Positions 62,633 to 64,000 of a stretch of 64,000 nt of DNA are shown here, one piece after another. This DNA is from AC-32 sp963704005 (GTDB lineage Bacteria > Actinomycetota > Thermoleophilia > Gaiellales > Gaiellaceae): positions 124,001-188,000 of the forward strand of contig CAVPGJ010000001.1 in NCBI GenBank assembly GCA_963704005.1, read 5' to 3'. The notes under the pieces were generated by a model. It was not told the DNA's origin. It was given only the letters and a program-made list of their open reading frames with translations, and did no database searches. Made by a program: the position numbers and the translations under genes. Numbering within the stretch: the stretch's first letter is position 1; each line of letters opens with the position of its first letter.

Positions 62633-63418
62633 CTAAGAGTCGAGGTTGGGCGTTGCCGAGGTTCCGGGCGACCGCTGCGGCGCGGCTGCCGGCGCCGCCG
62701 ACCCGCCGGCGCTCCGTCCGAGCACGAGCGCGAGCCCGCAGAAGGCGAGGAAGATGAGCGCGCCCACGAAGATCGGCAGACCTGGCTTCGGGCCGCCCGT
62801 GCTGGTCACGACCGGCGCCGTCAGCTCCTGCACCTGCAGGCGCTCCGACGACGGAATCCGCTTCGTCTTCTGCTCGATCCCGATCCACTTGGAGAACGCC
62901 TGGATCGTGTTCTGCACGAGCGTGCCGGCGTCGCTCGCCAGCTTGGCCCTGGCCGTCACGTCGATGATCGGCAGCGGCGACGGGTGGTACACCCCGTAGG
63001 TGTTGGTGGACGCGTTGTGCGCGGTGGCGGTCAGCGTCCCCGCAGTCGTCCCGTAGAGCGACTCCCGGTAGCGCGCGATCTGGTCGGACTGGATCAGGAA
63101 CGGATAGAGGTTCGCCGCGTTGACGAGCGTCTGCGTGTCGGGGGGCACAGCACCTCCCGTGCTCGTCGTGCGGGTCGGCCGCAGCTTCGTCGACTGGCCC
63201 GTCAGCGATGTCTCCGAGCCTCGCAGGTAGGGCGCGCTCGGGCTGTTCACGAGCAGCTGCGCCGTCGCGACGTGGCGCTTGCCGTGCTGGGCGCTGTAGG
63301 CCAGCACGGCCGCCGCGCCGCCCACGATCAGACCGGCCACGACGAGCCACCAGAAGCGGGCGAGCGCGTGAACGCCGGGGCTCACAGTTGGCCCGCCAAG
63401 TCGCAGTTTTTCCGCCAT
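62633..63418 (-). CDS. Wzz/CpsC-like polysaccharide chain-length determinant
   Basis: 261 residues. TM1 (FWWLVVAGLIVGGAAAVLAYSA) and TM2 (GLPIFVGALIFLAFCGLALVLG) flank an extracytoplasmic part of ~190 residues with VATAQLLVNSPSAPY and VTARAKLASDAGTLVQNTIQAFSKWI. This is the polysaccharide copolymerase layout; no tyrosine-kinase domain is attached. The C-terminal cytosolic tail is Ala/Pro-rich. It leads the operon Wzz-Wzy-Wzx-beta-helix-sulfotransferase. Confidence 0.8.
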   Translation of the reverse strand: MAEKLRLGGPTVSPGVHALARFWWLVVAGLIVGGAAAVLAYSAQHGKRHVATAQLLVNSPSAPYLRGSETSLTGQSTKLRPTRTTSTGGAVPPDTQTLVNAANLYPFLIQSDQIARYRESLYGTTAGTLTATAHNASTNTYGVYHPSPLPIIDVTARAKLASDAGTLVQNTIQAFSKWIGIEQKTKRIPSSERLQVQELTAPVVTSTGGPKPGLPIFVGALIFLAFCGLALVLGRSAGGSAAPAAAPQRSPGTSATPNLDS

Positions 63419-63474
63419 CCCATCATTGAAAAGAGCCCCACACCCTGGTCCGCAAAAAGCCTAGCCCACGGAAC

Positions 63475-63488
63475 TATAGGGTGCTATA
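63475..63488. promoter_or_regulatory. Inverted repeat TATAG-GGTG-CTATA in the divergent promoter region
   Basis: Each half resembles a -10 box for one direction. The AT-rich region 63419-63560 between the leftward Wzz operon and the rightward sugar transferase contains it. It probably marks divergent promoters or an operator. Confidence 0.45.
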
Positions 63489-63568
63489 CCTGAAATTCCT
63501 AGAGGGGAAGTTTCCGAGCCCGGAGGTCGCTTGACTTTCGGCTCTGAATGAGAGATGAAGAGGGATAC

Positions 63569-64000
63569 GTGAGGGTGATTCGGGGCTGGGGCGGGTTCGA
63601 AATCCTCTGGTCGGTTCTTCTTGGAGGATTCGCGGCGGCATGGCTGCATGGCTCGCAGCTGACGTGGGACAGCGAGCTGGTGGAGCCGGCGCCGCTCCCC
63701 CTGCGCGAGGAGCCGGAGCCGATCGCGGTTCCGCGGGCGGTCGCGCCGGCTTCCGAGAGTCATCGACTGCGCCGCCGAGGCTGGCTGCTGCGGCGTGCGC
63801 TGCTCGTCGCCGACCTCGTCGCGCTGACCTGCGCCGTGGTCGCGCTCGACGTCCTCGGAGCGGGCATCGCGCTCGGAAACCCGGCGATCTGGGCCTTCGG
63901 CGCGGCCGTCTTCTGCGCCTGGGTCCTGTTCGCGCAGGGATACGGCCTGTACGCGAACGACGAGATTCAGGCGGTCCGGCCCACGGCCGACGACGTCCCC
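63569..64000 (+). CDS. Sugar transferase N-terminal region (polyprenyl glycosylphosphotransferase), cut by window end
   Basis: 144 residues visible from GTG 63569 (SD AGAGGG); an in-frame ATG at 63548 is the alternative. After a ~75-residue charged N-terminus with one hydrophobic stretch, RRALLVADLVALTCAVVALDVLGAG and NPAIWAFGAAVFCAWVLFAQGYGLYANDE match the first helices and the 'YGLY..DE' turn of the WbaP/EpsE-type initiating enzymes. The catalytic domain lies beyond the window. It is divergent from the Wzz-Wzy-Wzx operon and would begin repeat-unit synthesis for it. Confidence 0.7.
   Translation, partial: MRVIRGWGGFEILWSVLLGGFAAAWLHGSQLTWDSELVEPAPLPLREEPEPIAVPRAVAPASESHRLRRRGWLLRRALLVADLVALTCAVVALDVLGAGIALGNPAIWAFGAAVFCAWVLFAQGYGLYANDEIQAVRPTADDVP

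Overview
This is a GC-rich chromosomal segment of an actinobacterium, most likely Thermoleophilia (Gaiellales/Solirubrobacterales type). The evidence is the very high GC and GTG-start usage, an actinobacterial SOS box in front of lexA, MoaX-type MoaD-MoaE fusion, two secreted proteins of the 'RFLRRNTIALLALF' family, and many genes whose start codon lies 6-9 bases after a -10 box (leaderless transcripts). The taxon is an inference; no rRNA gene is present.

Layout. (1) 1-5784: one side of an extracellular polysaccharide locus: polysaccharide deacetylase, FemAB-like acyltransferase, beta-helix protein, ATP-grasp enzyme, polyprenyl-phosphate sugar transferase. (2) 5781-10022: secreted Ig/FN3-like and BNR-propeller proteins; the propeller gene is frameshifted. 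(3) 10122-14082: selA, an O-methyltransferase and selB in one overlapping operon (selenocysteine incorporation). (4) 14123-31295: housekeeping and accessory genes: D-Ala-D-Ala carboxypeptidase, LOG protein, M50 protease, two paralogous secreted proteins, frameshifted MoaX, NHL propeller, MarR, acyl-CoA mutase large subunit, GT4, SecG, solute-binding lipoprotein, TldE/TldD, tRNA-Leu(GAG), PadR plus membrane protein, LexA plus zinc ribbon. (5) 31351-43811: RNase P RNA followed by a 12.1-kb integrated island. The island is bounded by a perfect 21-bp direct repeat of the rnpB 3' end and has a tyrosine recombinase near each end. It carries an XRE/nucleotidyltransferase pair, a giant RHS protein with a foreign-looking C-terminal tip, a four-helix membrane protein as candidate immunity protein, and two small secreted proteins. 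(6) 43858-47711: PadR plus hydrolase, frameshifted ChrA, ArsR plus SRPBCC protein. (7) 47842-57402: secreted proteins, glycosyltransferases, sulfotransferases, and two tandem secreted BNR-type proteins. (8) 57455-64000: second polysaccharide locus: sulfotransferase, Wzx-like flippase, Wzy-like polymerase, Wzz-like copolymerase and, divergently, the start of another sugar transferase. Three sulfotransferase domains near these loci suggest that a sulfated surface glycan is made.

Structures not explained by genes: a dispersed ~60-bp double-hairpin intergenic repeat (four copies, both orientations), a cluster of the palindrome GGGGTCAGACCCC at the convergent ends of two genes with one further copy inside a sulfotransferase gene, a 23-bp AT-rich palindrome inside selA, several operator-like palindromes in front of regulator genes, and a repeated ~70-residue module inside three secreted propeller proteins. 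Three genes carry a net +1 (or -2) frameshift and a fourth is suspected, so either pseudogenes or base-calling errors must be considered.
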